From NCBI GenBank assembly GCA_963714405.1, contig CAVQOH010000002.1:744001-808000 (forward strand): a stretch of DNA of 64,000 nt, given 5' to 3'. Origin of the DNA: JAZGGS01 sp963714405. GTDB lineage: Bacteria; Bacteroidota; Ignavibacteria; Ignavibacteriales; Ignavibacteriaceae. The notes beneath the pieces were generated by a model. The model had not been told where the DNA came from. It did no database searches and saw only the letters and a program-made list of their open reading frames with translations. How positions within the stretch are numbered: the first letter of the stretch is position 1; every line of letters begins with the position of its first letter. The position numbers and the translations under genes were made by a program. Shown piece by piece: positions 16,443 through 25,759 of the stretch.

Positions 16443-18263
16443 TTACTTCATCAGTATCATTTTTTTTGTCTCTATAAAATTTCCGGCTTGTAACTTGTAA
16501 AAATAAATGCCACTTGAAAACCCAGATGCATTCCAACTATAGTTATAAATTCCTGCAGCCAGATTTTCAGAAACAAGAATTTCTACAATTTCCCCCAGAG
16601 TATTAAACACTTCAATCTTAACAAAAGATGAATTAGGAATTGAAAACTGAAGTCTAGTAACTGGATTAAATGGATTGGGAAAATTTTGCTGTAACCTATA
16701 TTCTGATGGAATTTCCTCAGTTATTTCTTGTACCGAAACAATAGTTTCAAGCGTATCAATGTACATTTCATGACTAGCAGTCCATATCGGCCCTGAAGTA
16801 ATTCCTCCCGCAATGTTTAGCTGCCATATATTGTCTGCCAACCTGAAGGAGGTTCCCTGGTAAGCGGTTATCGGTGTAGTTTTGTTCGGTAATTGGGTCC
16901 AAGCCGTCCAGGAATCTCCATCTGCATCGTAAACCCAGACTTCGGATGTTGAAGAGAAATCATCAGATGAGCTTCCTCCAACAATAATTGCCTTTCCATT
17001 TCCCCAAGAGTAAGCTTGAAACCTAGCTTTAGGCCCTCCTGGAAAATTAGTTCCTCGCGTCCAGGTTATATCTGCAGGATTGCTGGGATTAACAGCACCA
17101 ATCAAAACACTATCAACCTGCAGTCTTTCAAAATTATTTGTATATCCTCCAACATATAAAATTCGGCCCTTATCAAGTGAGGTTACAGCGCCATCCCCCC
17201 TGCCATCACCAGGCATTGGAGTAGCTGAATTCCAGATGTTTGAACCTTTACTCAGGTAATTAACATCATTTAATAAATTATTATTTTCATCTGAACCCCC
17301 GAGGACATAAAGCTGTTCATGATCTATCACCGCTGCCCTGCCATAAAAAATTTTTTTAGAATAATTTCCATAATCACTCCAAGTGAATGTTTTTAAATCC
17401 ATTCTATAAACTTCATCTGTTGGTAGGCTTGCGCCATCTTTATATCCACCAATGCTTAACAAAGCCCCATCAAACTTTACACCTATATTGTGGGTAATTG
17501 TATTAGTTAGGTTTGGCAAATTTTCATATCTATCAGCAACTAAATCATATTCTAAAACTTCATTTTTAGGAACATTGTTTACGCCTAATCCGCCAAGAGA
17601 AATCATGCCGAAACCATTCCTCATTGATGCGGCATAGTATCTCGCTGATGGAAGATTTAATCTACTAGACCAGGTTCCGTAATTATAATCTTGATTAGTA
17701 ATCTCGATATTATCAACAGCTGCGGGGGTTTGTTCTCCTCCTGAGTTATCATTTCGCCAGGAAAAAACAACTCTCATTGTTTGTTGTGTTAATAAATCCG
17801 TTCCCAACTTAAACCTATATCCCCTGTAAAAATCAAATCCTTCAAATTCGGTTCCGCTTAATTGTCCTTCATTTATAACTTCACCTGCAACCGGTTGAAA
17901 AGTAGTAGGAACAACGTGAACACTCATAAAATCTTTACTTGTTTCACCTTTTGATTTCCATCTAAAAGTTAACATTGTAATATCTGTAGCGAAGGAAAAA
18001 TTAATGTCCTTGTAAAAGTGAACTACAGATTCTTCATTTGTTGTATAAGAGTTTGTAGTGCCGCCATCATTTGAAATATATGCACTTCCAGTATTATTGT
18101 AACCGGTAGCATTGCCAACCACCCACTCATTGGTAAAGCTGCCATTCACTGTTATCCAACCATTCCAATTTCCAGTGTTAAAATTGGTGTATTCAATCTG
18201 CTGTGCTATAATACTCGAAAAGTTAATTGCTGTAGCTGCAAGTATTATAAAAAATTTTTTCAT
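16443..18263 (-). CDS. T9SS-secreted Kelch-type propeller protein
   Basis: A 606-residue secreted protein. After the signal peptide (to about residue 20) there is a jelly-roll-like N-terminal domain (residues 21-190, with paired aromatic strands such as VVFSWRNDNSGG), then Kelch repeats (residues 195-500) recognisable by GG doublets with spaced Tyr and Trp (ISLGGLG, LLSIGGYKDG, LYVLGGSDE, ILYVGGYTN, AIIVGGSSSD). The C-terminal 80 residues are a T9SS type A sorting domain (QQNFPNPFNPVTRLQFSIP, ending KKMILMK). Kelch propellers bind protein or sugar partners; here the ligand is unknown. Convergent with the YCF48-like gene. Confidence 0.87.
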   Translation of the reverse strand: MKKFFIILAATAINFSSIIAQQIEYTNFNTGNWNGWITVNGSFTNEWVVGNATGYNNTGSAYISNDGGTTNSYTTNEESVVHFYKDINFSFATDITMLTFRWKSKGETSKDFMSVHVVPTTFQPVAGEVINEGQLSGTEFEGFDFYRGYRFKLGTDLLTQQTMRVVFSWRNDNSGGEQTPAAVDNIEITNQDYNYGTWSSRLNLPSARYYAASMRNGFGMISLGGLGVNNVPKNEVLEYDLVADRYENLPNLTNTITHNIGVKFDGALLSIGGYKDGASLPTDEVYRMDLKTFTWSDYGNYSKKIFYGRAAVIDHEQLYVLGGSDENNNLLNDVNYLSKGSNIWNSATPMPGDGRGDGAVTSLDKGRILYVGGYTNNFERLQVDSVLIGAVNPSNPADITWTRGTNFPGGPKARFQAYSWGNGKAIIVGGSSSDDFSSTSEVWVYDADGDSWTAWTQLPNKTTPITAYQGTSFRLADNIWQLNIAGGITSGPIWTASHEMYIDTLETIVSVQEITEEIPSEYRLQQNFPNPFNPVTRLQFSIPNSSFVKIEVFNTLGEIVEILVSENLAAGIYNYSWNASGFSSGIYFYKLQAGNFIETKKMILMK

Positions 18264-18637
18264 TCTTACCTCCTTGGCTATTTCACTTGTATAGGTTTTT
18301 TCGATTCTACTTATGGTTATTAGTTGAATTTAAGAAATAAATGTTTAACCACAAACAATGATTATATGTGATAAAGAATTTGGTGTTGGTAATTGTTTGT
18401 AATCGGCGCAATAAGTTGCTGATTTTTTACTGATTTGCAAAGGTTTCTCAATTTGTAATTAATAATCGATTCGAATAATAAATATTATCTTGGGGAGAAA
18501 TTTTAACGAACTGCGTGTAAACACAGGATTGGCAGAACAAATTGCGATAGGATGGGATTTAACTTAGAAAAAGTGGTAGTAATATCATGATTTCAATTAT
18601 TAACCTTAAGATCAAAGTATTGAAAAAGAATATATAA
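18264..18637. other. Intergenic region between T9SS Kelch gene and RND permease
   Basis: About 370 AT-rich bases lying upstream of the Kelch-type gene and downstream of the RND operon, both on the minus strand. A CCTCC complement just before the Kelch ATG (18271-18275) is a good ribosome binding site. I see no terminator hairpin and no coding signal. A 12-base string shared with 4199-4210 occurs at 18531. Confidence 0.4.
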
Positions 18638-21600
18638 CTAATTACTCTTCAAGTTTCGCTGATATGCAGGTTCTAACTCTAGCCGGTTTTTCTTGCGAGT
18701 TTTAAATTTATTTATAAGCACTCTTAAATCACTTATCACATATAATGTTGAGGGAAGCATTAATAAAGTTATAAAGGTTCCAAATATCAATCCTGCGGCA
18801 ACTGAAACTGCCATCGGTACGAGGAACTGCCCTTGTTCACTTCTTAAGAATATTATTGGTGCTAAACCTGCTGCAGTAGTAACAGTAGTTAGAACAATTG
18901 GTCTAAATCTAACCATCCCTGCTTCTAAAAGTGCTTCACTAACCTCCATTCCAGATTTGATAAGATTATTGTATTTATGAACAAGAACAACTGAATCATT
19001 TACAATAATTCCTGCAAGTGCAACAATTCCTAAAAATGAAAGTATGGAAACAGGAATGCCAATAACATAATGCCCAAGCACTGCACCAATAATTCCAAGT
19101 GGAATTAAACTCATAATAAGCATTGTTTGCATATATGATTTTAACAGGAACATAAGAATTGTAAACATTAAGAATAATGCTATTGCCATGGAAAAAATCA
19201 TTGAATCTACCATCTTGCCAACATATTCAGTTTGGCCGCCCAATTTTCTTGTAACTCCATCAACTTGTGAAAGCACCGATGGAATAATGGTGGCTTCAAG
19301 TTCTTGCAGAACCACCGCCTGATCGTTTCTGGAATAATCCAAATCTGCATGAACTGTTACTGAACGCTCACCATCCTCATGTCTTATTCTTCTCAATCCT
19401 CTTTCAATTCTAAATGAAGCAACCTCTTTAAACGGAACATATTCACCGGTTGGGGTTATTACTTTAAGATTTTCCACCTGGCTAATTGAAATACGATCTT
19501 CTTTTGTAAACCTTACCCAAATTTTTAGTTCATCCCTTCCTCTTTGAAGGCGCATAACTTCCTGCCCATAAAATCCCTGGCGTAGCTGAGTGGTTAGATC
19601 TTTTACTGTAAATCCAATTGCTTTGCCTTTCGGTTTTAGTTCAACTACAAACTCATTGTTGCCTAATGGAGTATCATCCTGAATATCTTTAACCCCATCA
19701 ATTTTCTTAAGTTCTTTTTTCATCAATTCCTTTGCTTTAAAAAGCTGATCATAATCTGAGCTGGCAAACCTTACTGAAATAGGTCTTCCGCCAAAATTCC
19801 AGCTTCCAACAGTAACGTTTTCAGCTTCGGGAACGGATCCAACAAAATCTCCTAGTGCTTGTGAAAATTCTGCAATTGAATATTCTCTATCAGCAGAAGA
19901 TGGAAGGACTATAAAAATATTCAGCACACCCCCATTCATCCAGGAAGTATAATTTTCAATCGGGTATGCTTTACCTTCCTTCTCCCATTCGTGTGCGAAA
20001 TCAACAGCTTTATTTATAATGCTGTATCTTATCTCGTTCGCAACTTCAGCAGATGTACCCGCAGGCATTTCTACTTGTATTCTTGCATAGGGCGGTTCAA
20101 TCTGTGGAAAAAATTGTGCATTAACGTGTGAGCCCTGAAATAATCCTGCAATTATAAAAATAACAGCAAGTACTGCAGCAGAAACAGACCAACGGTTTCT
20201 TAAACAAAAGGCAAGAAATCTTTTGTATGCTGTATTGGTTATCCATAGCAGGAACTTGTTTAATTTTTTTCTCATTCTTGTAAGCAATCTTTCATTTTCT
20301 ATTGCTGGTAGAAGTGCTCGTGAGTGCGCGATGTGCGCCGGCAGAATAATTATAGCCTCTACTAATGAAAATAAAAGTGAAATTATTACAACAGCAGCTA
20401 TCTGCCATACATGTTTACCCAGCATTCCGTAAAAGAAAAAGTACGGGGTGAATGCAACTATTGTTGTAATGATTGAAATTGTAACTGGTTTAATTACTTC
20501 AAGTGTGCCATCAATTGCAGCCCGGACAGATTTTTTGCCATATCTTTCCCACTGAGAGTATATGCTTTCACCTATAATTATTCCATCATCAACAAGAATT
20601 CCTATCACAAGTATAATTCCAAATAGGCTCATCTCGTTTATGGTGATATTTAACGCCCAAAGGACAAAGAACATGCCTAACAGTGAAATTGGAATTCCAA
20701 GTGCGACCCAAAATGCAAGGCGTGCATTAAGAAATATACCAAGCAGTAATAACACCATAATTAATCCAATTAAACCATTTTGTGTCATTAGCTCGATTCG
20801 TTCTTCCAGTTCTGTTGTTTCCTTAATAAATGTGTTGAAATGAACCAGCCCGGCATATTTTTTTTCATATTCTGCCGCAAGATTTTCTGCAATTTCAACA
20901 ATTTCAACCACATCTTCATTATTATTATAAAAAATATTAAACCCAACTGAGCGGCGACCATTGTATTCGGAATACATTCTGTTTTCAGGCCATTGTTCTC
21001 GAATTGTACAAATATCAGAAAGGTATATTTTTCTGCCATCAATAGAAGAAACAATTTCTATTCCTTCAAAATCAACTGCTTCGTATTTTTTTTCATATGT
21101 TCTAATAAGAATTTCTTCCTGTTCTGTTAGCACAGATCCAGATGATAAATTTAGATTGGAATTACGTATAGCGGTCGCTATGTCCGATATTGTAAGTTTG
21201 TATCTGATCAAATCATCAGGAGATATTTCAATAGAAAATTCTCTATCAGGAATTCCCCACCACCATATGTTTGACATTTTGCCGGTTGCAAGCAGTTCGT
21301 CTCTAAATTCTTCAACTATCTTTTTTAATGTAAATAAATCATCCGGGCCATAAATGCTGAACATAATCGCCCTGTTCCACATCGTTTGCTGAGATATAAC
21401 GGGTTTTTCTGCTTCGGTGGGATAAGAATTTATAGAATTAACCGAATTTTTAATCTCCTGAATTGCTTTATTCATATCATAACCTTCAGAGATTTCAACC
21501 CTTACATAACCCCAGTTGTCTGATGAAGTTGAAGTAATTTTTTCAATTCCTTCCAGCCCCCTCAGGCTTTCTTCAATCTTTACAACTATACCTTCTTCAA

Positions 21601-21781
21601 CTTCCAAAGCAGATGCACCGGGAAAAGGAACATTTATTTCAACTTCTTCTAATTCAAATTTTGGATTAATTCTTTTTTGAAGATTGAAAAGTGCAAATAT
21701 GCCGGCAATGCATATTATTATCATTACCCAGTTTGTAACAATCGTATGTTTTATAAAATACTGAATAAATTTGGACGCCAT
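18638..21781 (-). CDS. RND-family efflux permease (AcrB/HAE1-like)
   Basis: A 1047-residue inner-membrane proton-driven exporter of the resistance-nodulation-division superfamily, full length for the family. It has the N-terminal helix (about residues 14-34), two large periplasmic loops, and two sets of transmembrane helices; helix 4 carries the paired acids of the proton relay (ILVDDGIIIGE) and the second half has the matching ALAGIIVNDSVVLV. It sits 29 bases after its membrane-fusion partner and no outer-membrane factor gene follows, so it must use a TolC-like channel encoded elsewhere. The sequence resembles multidrug or lipid exporters more than CusA-type metal pumps; the substrate is unknown. 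Confidence 0.92.
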   Translation of the reverse strand: MASKFIQYFIKHTIVTNWVMIIICIAGIFALFNLQKRINPKFELEEVEINVPFPGASALEVEEGIVVKIEESLRGLEGIEKITSTSSDNWGYVRVEISEGYDMNKAIQEIKNSVNSINSYPTEAEKPVISQQTMWNRAIMFSIYGPDDLFTLKKIVEEFRDELLATGKMSNIWWWGIPDREFSIEISPDDLIRYKLTISDIATAIRNSNLNLSSGSVLTEQEEILIRTYEKKYEAVDFEGIEIVSSIDGRKIYLSDICTIREQWPENRMYSEYNGRRSVGFNIFYNNNEDVVEIVEIAENLAAEYEKKYAGLVHFNTFIKETTELEERIELMTQNGLIGLIMVLLLLGIFLNARLAFWVALGIPISLLGMFFVLWALNITINEMSLFGIILVIGILVDDGIIIGESIYSQWERYGKKSVRAAIDGTLEVIKPVTISIITTIVAFTPYFFFYGMLGKHVWQIAAVVIISLLFSLVEAIIILPAHIAHSRALLPAIENERLLTRMRKKLNKFLLWITNTAYKRFLAFCLRNRWSVSAAVLAVIFIIAGLFQGSHVNAQFFPQIEPPYARIQVEMPAGTSAEVANEIRYSIINKAVDFAHEWEKEGKAYPIENYTSWMNGGVLNIFIVLPSSADREYSIAEFSQALGDFVGSVPEAENVTVGSWNFGGRPISVRFASSDYDQLFKAKELMKKELKKIDGVKDIQDDTPLGNNEFVVELKPKGKAIGFTVKDLTTQLRQGFYGQEVMRLQRGRDELKIWVRFTKEDRISISQVENLKVITPTGEYVPFKEVASFRIERGLRRIRHEDGERSVTVHADLDYSRNDQAVVLQELEATIIPSVLSQVDGVTRKLGGQTEYVGKMVDSMIFSMAIALFLMFTILMFLLKSYMQTMLIMSLIPLGIIGAVLGHYVIGIPVSILSFLGIVALAGIIVNDSVVLVHKYNNLIKSGMEVSEALLEAGMVRFRPIVLTTVTTAAGLAPIIFLRSEQGQFLVPMAVSVAAGLIFGTFITLLMLPSTLYVISDLRVLINKFKTRKKNRLELEPAYQRNLKSN

Positions 21782-21810
21782 ACCTTAACCTTTTTTAATC
21801 CGTGCAATAA

Positions 21811-23022
21811 CTATTCTTTTTGTGATAGTTGGTTTTCTTTTTCAGTAACCGGTACTTCTTCTTTTAGCTCTATTGATTCATTTGTTGATTGAACATCCAT
21901 TCCAATAAGCGGTTTTTGTAAGATTGTAGTTATTATTTTCATTTCGTTGGGCACAGTATTTTTAATAATTGCAACATCTCCTTGAATTGCAACAACTTCA
22001 ACTTTTGTTCTTGCAAGCTTTCCTTCTTCCATCGTATAAACCTGGTTTTCATTATCAACTACATACCTCGGAATTTTTGCTACGTTTTTCATTTTCATTC
22101 CATCAACCTTAACAGAAACATAATTACCGGGTAGAAATGACGGTTTAAGTTTGCCATTGTAAAAAGAAACATAAACATTTAGAGTTTGTGAGTTTCTGTT
22201 CAGCAAAGTCTCCCGCCTATAAATTTTACCCTGAAGCACATCTTGCCTATTCTTTTCAGTAAATATTTTTACGGCTGGTGGGTAGGTGAAGTCAATCAGG
22301 TTAACTTCATCTAATAAAAGCGGAACAGCTATTTCTACATTAACAGCATCGCTTAGCGTAAAAAGTGGTTGCCCGGTTGATACATAACTTCCCTTTATTA
22401 TTCCATTTGATTTTATATAGCCAGTAAACGGGGCTATAATTTTATGCTTTGAAAGAAGTATTTCCTGGCTGCTAACAGTGTAATACTTACTATAAATACC
22501 TCTTGTGCTAATCTTTGTTTTTTCTTGAGGATTTGTAATTTCCGGCAGTTCTGGCATTGGTTGATGAATATCCAACCCATTAAAATATTCATACCATTTG
22601 CGGTATGCCTTTTCATCTTCAATTTTAATTTCTGGAAGAACAAGCGCAATAGAATTAATAAATTCAGAGCGAAGTGTATAGAGGCGATTTTCAACCTCTC
22701 TGGAATCAATCTCTAAAATCAGTTCGCCGTTATTTACAAATGTTCCGTCCTTCAAATCATTTTTTGCAAACATAACCTCACCGGGTGCCTGGCAAACAAC
22801 CTGAAGAGTTTTTTGTGATTCAATCACACCGTTTCCCTCAATCTCCAGAACCAAATCACCAAATAATACTGTTTCTGTTTTTACCAATCTAACCTCGGGA
22901 TCTACCTCTCTTTTGTTGCTCTCTTTTTCTGCTGATCCAAGCAGTGTCATAATTAGAAATCCTAAAACAACAATTCCCACAACAGAACCGAGTTTAATTA
23001 AGGTGCTTTTTTTAATTCTCAT
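21811..23022 (-). CDS. RND efflux periplasmic adaptor (HlyD/AcrA family)
   Basis: A 403-residue membrane-fusion protein. One transmembrane anchor (LGSVVGIVVLGFLIMTLL, about residues 12-29) without a lipobox, then the barrel-sandwich/lipoyl half-motifs (VVCQAPGEVMFAKNDLKDG and APFTGYIKSNGIIKGSYVSTG) flanking a short helical hairpin (about 110-185), and a beta-barrel and membrane-proximal domain to the end. The C-terminal 25 residues are charged (ELKEEVPVTEKENQLSQKE). It is the first gene of a two-gene operon with the RND permease. Substrate unknown. Confidence 0.9.
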   Translation of the reverse strand: MRIKKSTLIKLGSVVGIVVLGFLIMTLLGSAEKESNKREVDPEVRLVKTETVLFGDLVLEIEGNGVIESQKTLQVVCQAPGEVMFAKNDLKDGTFVNNGELILEIDSREVENRLYTLRSEFINSIALVLPEIKIEDEKAYRKWYEYFNGLDIHQPMPELPEITNPQEKTKISTRGIYSKYYTVSSQEILLSKHKIIAPFTGYIKSNGIIKGSYVSTGQPLFTLSDAVNVEIAVPLLLDEVNLIDFTYPPAVKIFTEKNRQDVLQGKIYRRETLLNRNSQTLNVYVSFYNGKLKPSFLPGNYVSVKVDGMKMKNVAKIPRYVVDNENQVYTMEEGKLARTKVEVVAIQGDVAIIKNTVPNEMKIITTILQKPLIGMDVQSTNESIELKEEVPVTEKENQLSQKE

Positions 23023-23215
23023 ATATTACCCTGGTGATTAACTTATTTACATTATAACTAAGACAGCAAAAATACTGAAAACGTTTAGTTGTTTAAATAA
23101 ACAAACTTTTTACGTTTTATAAACGTGAAAAATTAAGGAACAGAAATTTTTGTAAAAACTCAATTGTGTTGAGTGGAAAATATCCTGTATAAAGCGAAAT
23201 ATAGTGGTTTTCAAA

Positions 23216-23246
23216 ATAAAAAAGCGCCATATAAATGGCGCCTTTG
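23216..23246 (-). terminator. Terminator after the T9SS gene at 23.3 kb
   Basis: On the minus strand GGCGCCAT, a short loop, and ATGGCGC are followed by TTTTTTATTTT. It lies some 20 bases after the stop of the T9SS propeller gene and is a clear intrinsic terminator. Confidence 0.85.
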
Positions 23247-23264
23247 TTACAATCATTTTTTTTG

Positions 23265-25052
23265 TTATTTAAGTAATGTCATCTTCCTAACATCGCTTAA
23301 TATTTTTCCACTAGAATTAGTTGCAATAATTTTATAGAAATACAATCCGCTGGTTAAGTCCTGAGCATTAAAAGCAATTTTGTGTGTACCTGCATTAAAA
23401 TTATTACTAACAACTTCCGAAATCCACTCTCCTAAAAGATTGTAAATATTTATGGAAACTTTGGAATCTTCAGGTATTGAAAATTGAATTGTTGTTGTAG
23501 GATTGAAAGGATTTGGATAATTTTGTTCGAGAGAAAATATAACCGGCAATTCAACTTCAGCATCTACAACATCAGAATAAGTATAACTTCCGTCCAAATC
23601 TATTTGCTTTAACCTGTAGTAATATAAACCGCTGTTAACATTATTATCTCTGTGGCTGTAGCTTTTGGGTTCTGTTGTAGTTCCAAAGCCGGGAACAAAA
23701 CCAATTTTCTCAAAATTAATATTATCGGTGCTCCTTTCAATTTCAAATCCAGAATTATTAATTTCAGATGAGGTGTTCCATCTTAGCTCAACTGAATTAT
23801 TAATTACAGAAGCAGTAAAAGAAATTAGCTCTACGGGAATTACGGCATCTACATCAAAAGGATCAATAAACCGTGCTGAAACACCTGCAACAACTGTTCT
23901 TAATAGAGCTCCGGTTGTCCCGTCAAGTTCATGAACGCCGGTCCCACTCGTAACAAGATAGTTTCCGTTAAGCAATGGATAACAGCCTCTCAATCCGGTA
24001 ACAGCATCAAAGTAATTTAATTGGGCACCATTACTGTCATATATGTACAATCCGGAAGGTGTGGAAAAACCGGCAGCAATTACATTTCCGTTGGTTAGTT
24101 CTTTAATTTGTTCTGGGAAATTTAAGCCAGTAACAAAGTCGTCTAAATATGTGCCCCCTAAATCATATCGTGCAATGTTATCACTTGTTCCGGCCGAAAT
24201 CAGAATATCAGATGTTCTAAAAACAATTTCCCATGGGCTGTCCATAACTGCTGCGTTAGGTTCAATAAAATTACCAACATAGATACCTGATGGATTAAAT
24301 TGTGCTATTGCATCAGAATTTGCACCTGATGCAACTGTTGCTAATAATGAATTAAGATCGGGAGCAATTTTAATTCCCCTCATATTGTCTAACGTATCTT
24401 GAATTCCGCCAACCCAAATCCCCAGAAAATTTCCTAATGTATCATAAGTTACAATTTGATCATTAAGTTGGTCCGAAACAAAAACAGTAATTCCCGGGGT
24501 AAGAATCGCACATATCGGAGTTGCTAAGTTTGTAGGATCTGCAGGAATAAAATCCGCATTAATAAGGTCACCTGTTGCGGCGTTAAAACTCATAACCCGA
24601 TCATTTGTGGATTCCGGAATCATCAAAAAACTTGCAGCAAGTTCAGGGTTTGTACCGCCTGAAATTTGTTGGGTTGGGTAGCCAACGTTTGGATTAACTG
24701 TTACTCCGTTAGCAAAGTGTTGTCTTGCGTGGGTTAAATCAAATTGAGAACTTATCTGTTCCCAGTATGCAGTTGTTCCACCTTCAAAAACATTAACAAT
24801 GTTTTGATAAACCGCATAAACAATTTTGCCGTCTTCAATGGCTCTGGCTTCAATAAAAACACCCTCTTTAGTGTAAATAGTGTGTGGAATGTTTTGCATT
24901 GCAGCTAATTTTCTTGCTTCAATAACGTTACTATAATCCTCTTCTGAGATCTCTAATAAGGATTGAAAATCTATTCGTGGATTTTCCTGTGGAAATGATT
25001 GCAGATTGGATATTATAAGCACTAAGAGAAAAAGCAGTGAAAAGTTTTTCAT
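23265..25052 (-). CDS. T9SS-secreted NHL-like beta-propeller protein
   Basis: A 595-residue secreted protein: signal peptide to about residue 22, a region (30-120) without recognised family, and then a propeller-like part (about 130-410) with repeated strands such as DRVMSFNAATGDLI, DQIVTYDTLGNFLGIW, DAIAQFNPSGIYVGNF and DNIARYDLGGTYLDDF, as in NHL/SMP-30-like or 'YD'-turn propellers. Residues 410-510 form the fibronectin-like spacer also present in the T9SS gene at 4.3 kb, and the last 80 residues are a T9SS type A sorting domain (QNYPNPFNPTTTIQFSIPE, ending KMTLLK). It has its own terminator. The function is unknown. Confidence 0.85.
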   Translation of the reverse strand: MKNFSLLFLLVLIISNLQSFPQENPRIDFQSLLEISEEDYSNVIEARKLAAMQNIPHTIYTKEGVFIEARAIEDGKIVYAVYQNIVNVFEGGTTAYWEQISSQFDLTHARQHFANGVTVNPNVGYPTQQISGGTNPELAASFLMIPESTNDRVMSFNAATGDLINADFIPADPTNLATPICAILTPGITVFVSDQLNDQIVTYDTLGNFLGIWVGGIQDTLDNMRGIKIAPDLNSLLATVASGANSDAIAQFNPSGIYVGNFIEPNAAVMDSPWEIVFRTSDILISAGTSDNIARYDLGGTYLDDFVTGLNFPEQIKELTNGNVIAAGFSTPSGLYIYDSNGAQLNYFDAVTGLRGCYPLLNGNYLVTSGTGVHELDGTTGALLRTVVAGVSARFIDPFDVDAVIPVELISFTASVINNSVELRWNTSSEINNSGFEIERSTDNINFEKIGFVPGFGTTTEPKSYSHRDNNVNSGLYYYRLKQIDLDGSYTYSDVVDAEVELPVIFSLEQNYPNPFNPTTTIQFSIPEDSKVSINIYNLLGEWISEVVSNNFNAGTHKIAFNAQDLTSGLYFYKIIATNSSGKILSDVRKMTLLK

Positions 25053-25147
25053 ATATACTCCTAAAAAATGAATGTTATTATGTTAATTAATCTAACAATG
25101 CTGTTTAACTTCGAAAATAATTATCAAAAATTCAACTTTGTACGAAA

Positions 25148-25723
25148 CTAAGTATTATTTATTTCTTTGAATCTAAAACAATTAGTTATATGATCGTTTA
25201 CCATTCCTGTAGCCTGCATATGAGCATAGATTATAGTTGTTCCTACAAACTTAAATCCCCTTTTCTTTAAATCTTTGCTGATCAGATCAGAAAGTTCTGT
25301 TCTTGCAGGAAGTTCCTTTATAGATTTATATTTATTATTGATCGCTTTCCCGTTCACAAAATCCCAAATGTATTTATCAAAAGTTCCATATTCTTTTCTC
25401 ACCTGCAAAAAAGCTTTTGCATTTGTAATTGCAGATTCAATTTTAAGTTTGTTTCTTATAATGCCTTCATTTCTAAGTAAGGAATTAATTTTACTTTTAT
25501 TGTACTTAGCAATTTTATTAAAGTCAAAATTATCAAATGCCTTACGGAAGTTTTCCCTTTTATAAAGAATGGTTCTCCAGCTTAATCCTGCCTGAAATCC
25601 TTCAAGCAGTAAAAACTCAAACAACTTTTTATCATTATGAACAGGCATACCCCATTCTCTATCATGGTATTTGATCATTAGTGGATCATCTGTTGGCCAT
25701 TCACATCTTTTTTTCAATTTCAC
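25148..25723 (-). CDS. tag: DNA-3-methyladenine glycosylase I
   Basis: A 191-residue base-excision repair enzyme that removes 3-methyladenine from alkylated DNA. Family marks are the N-terminal zinc ligand region RCEWPTDDPLMIKYHDREWG, the LLLEGFQAGLSW segment with the substrate-recognising Glu and Trp, and the C-terminal GFKFVGTTIIYAHMQATG followed by VNDH, completing the zinc site with His and Cys (TNCFRF). The helix-hairpin-helix core lies between. Length is typical. It follows metH by 36 bases on the same strand and may be co-transcribed with it. Confidence 0.94.
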   Translation of the reverse strand: MKLKKRCEWPTDDPLMIKYHDREWGMPVHNDKKLFEFLLLEGFQAGLSWRTILYKRENFRKAFDNFDFNKIAKYNKSKINSLLRNEGIIRNKLKIESAITNAKAFLQVRKEYGTFDKYIWDFVNGKAINNKYKSIKELPARTELSDLISKDLKKRGFKFVGTTIIYAHMQATGMVNDHITNCFRFKEINNT

Positions 25724-25759
25724 TTCCTTTATATTAATCCCGACTATAATTAATCTGCC

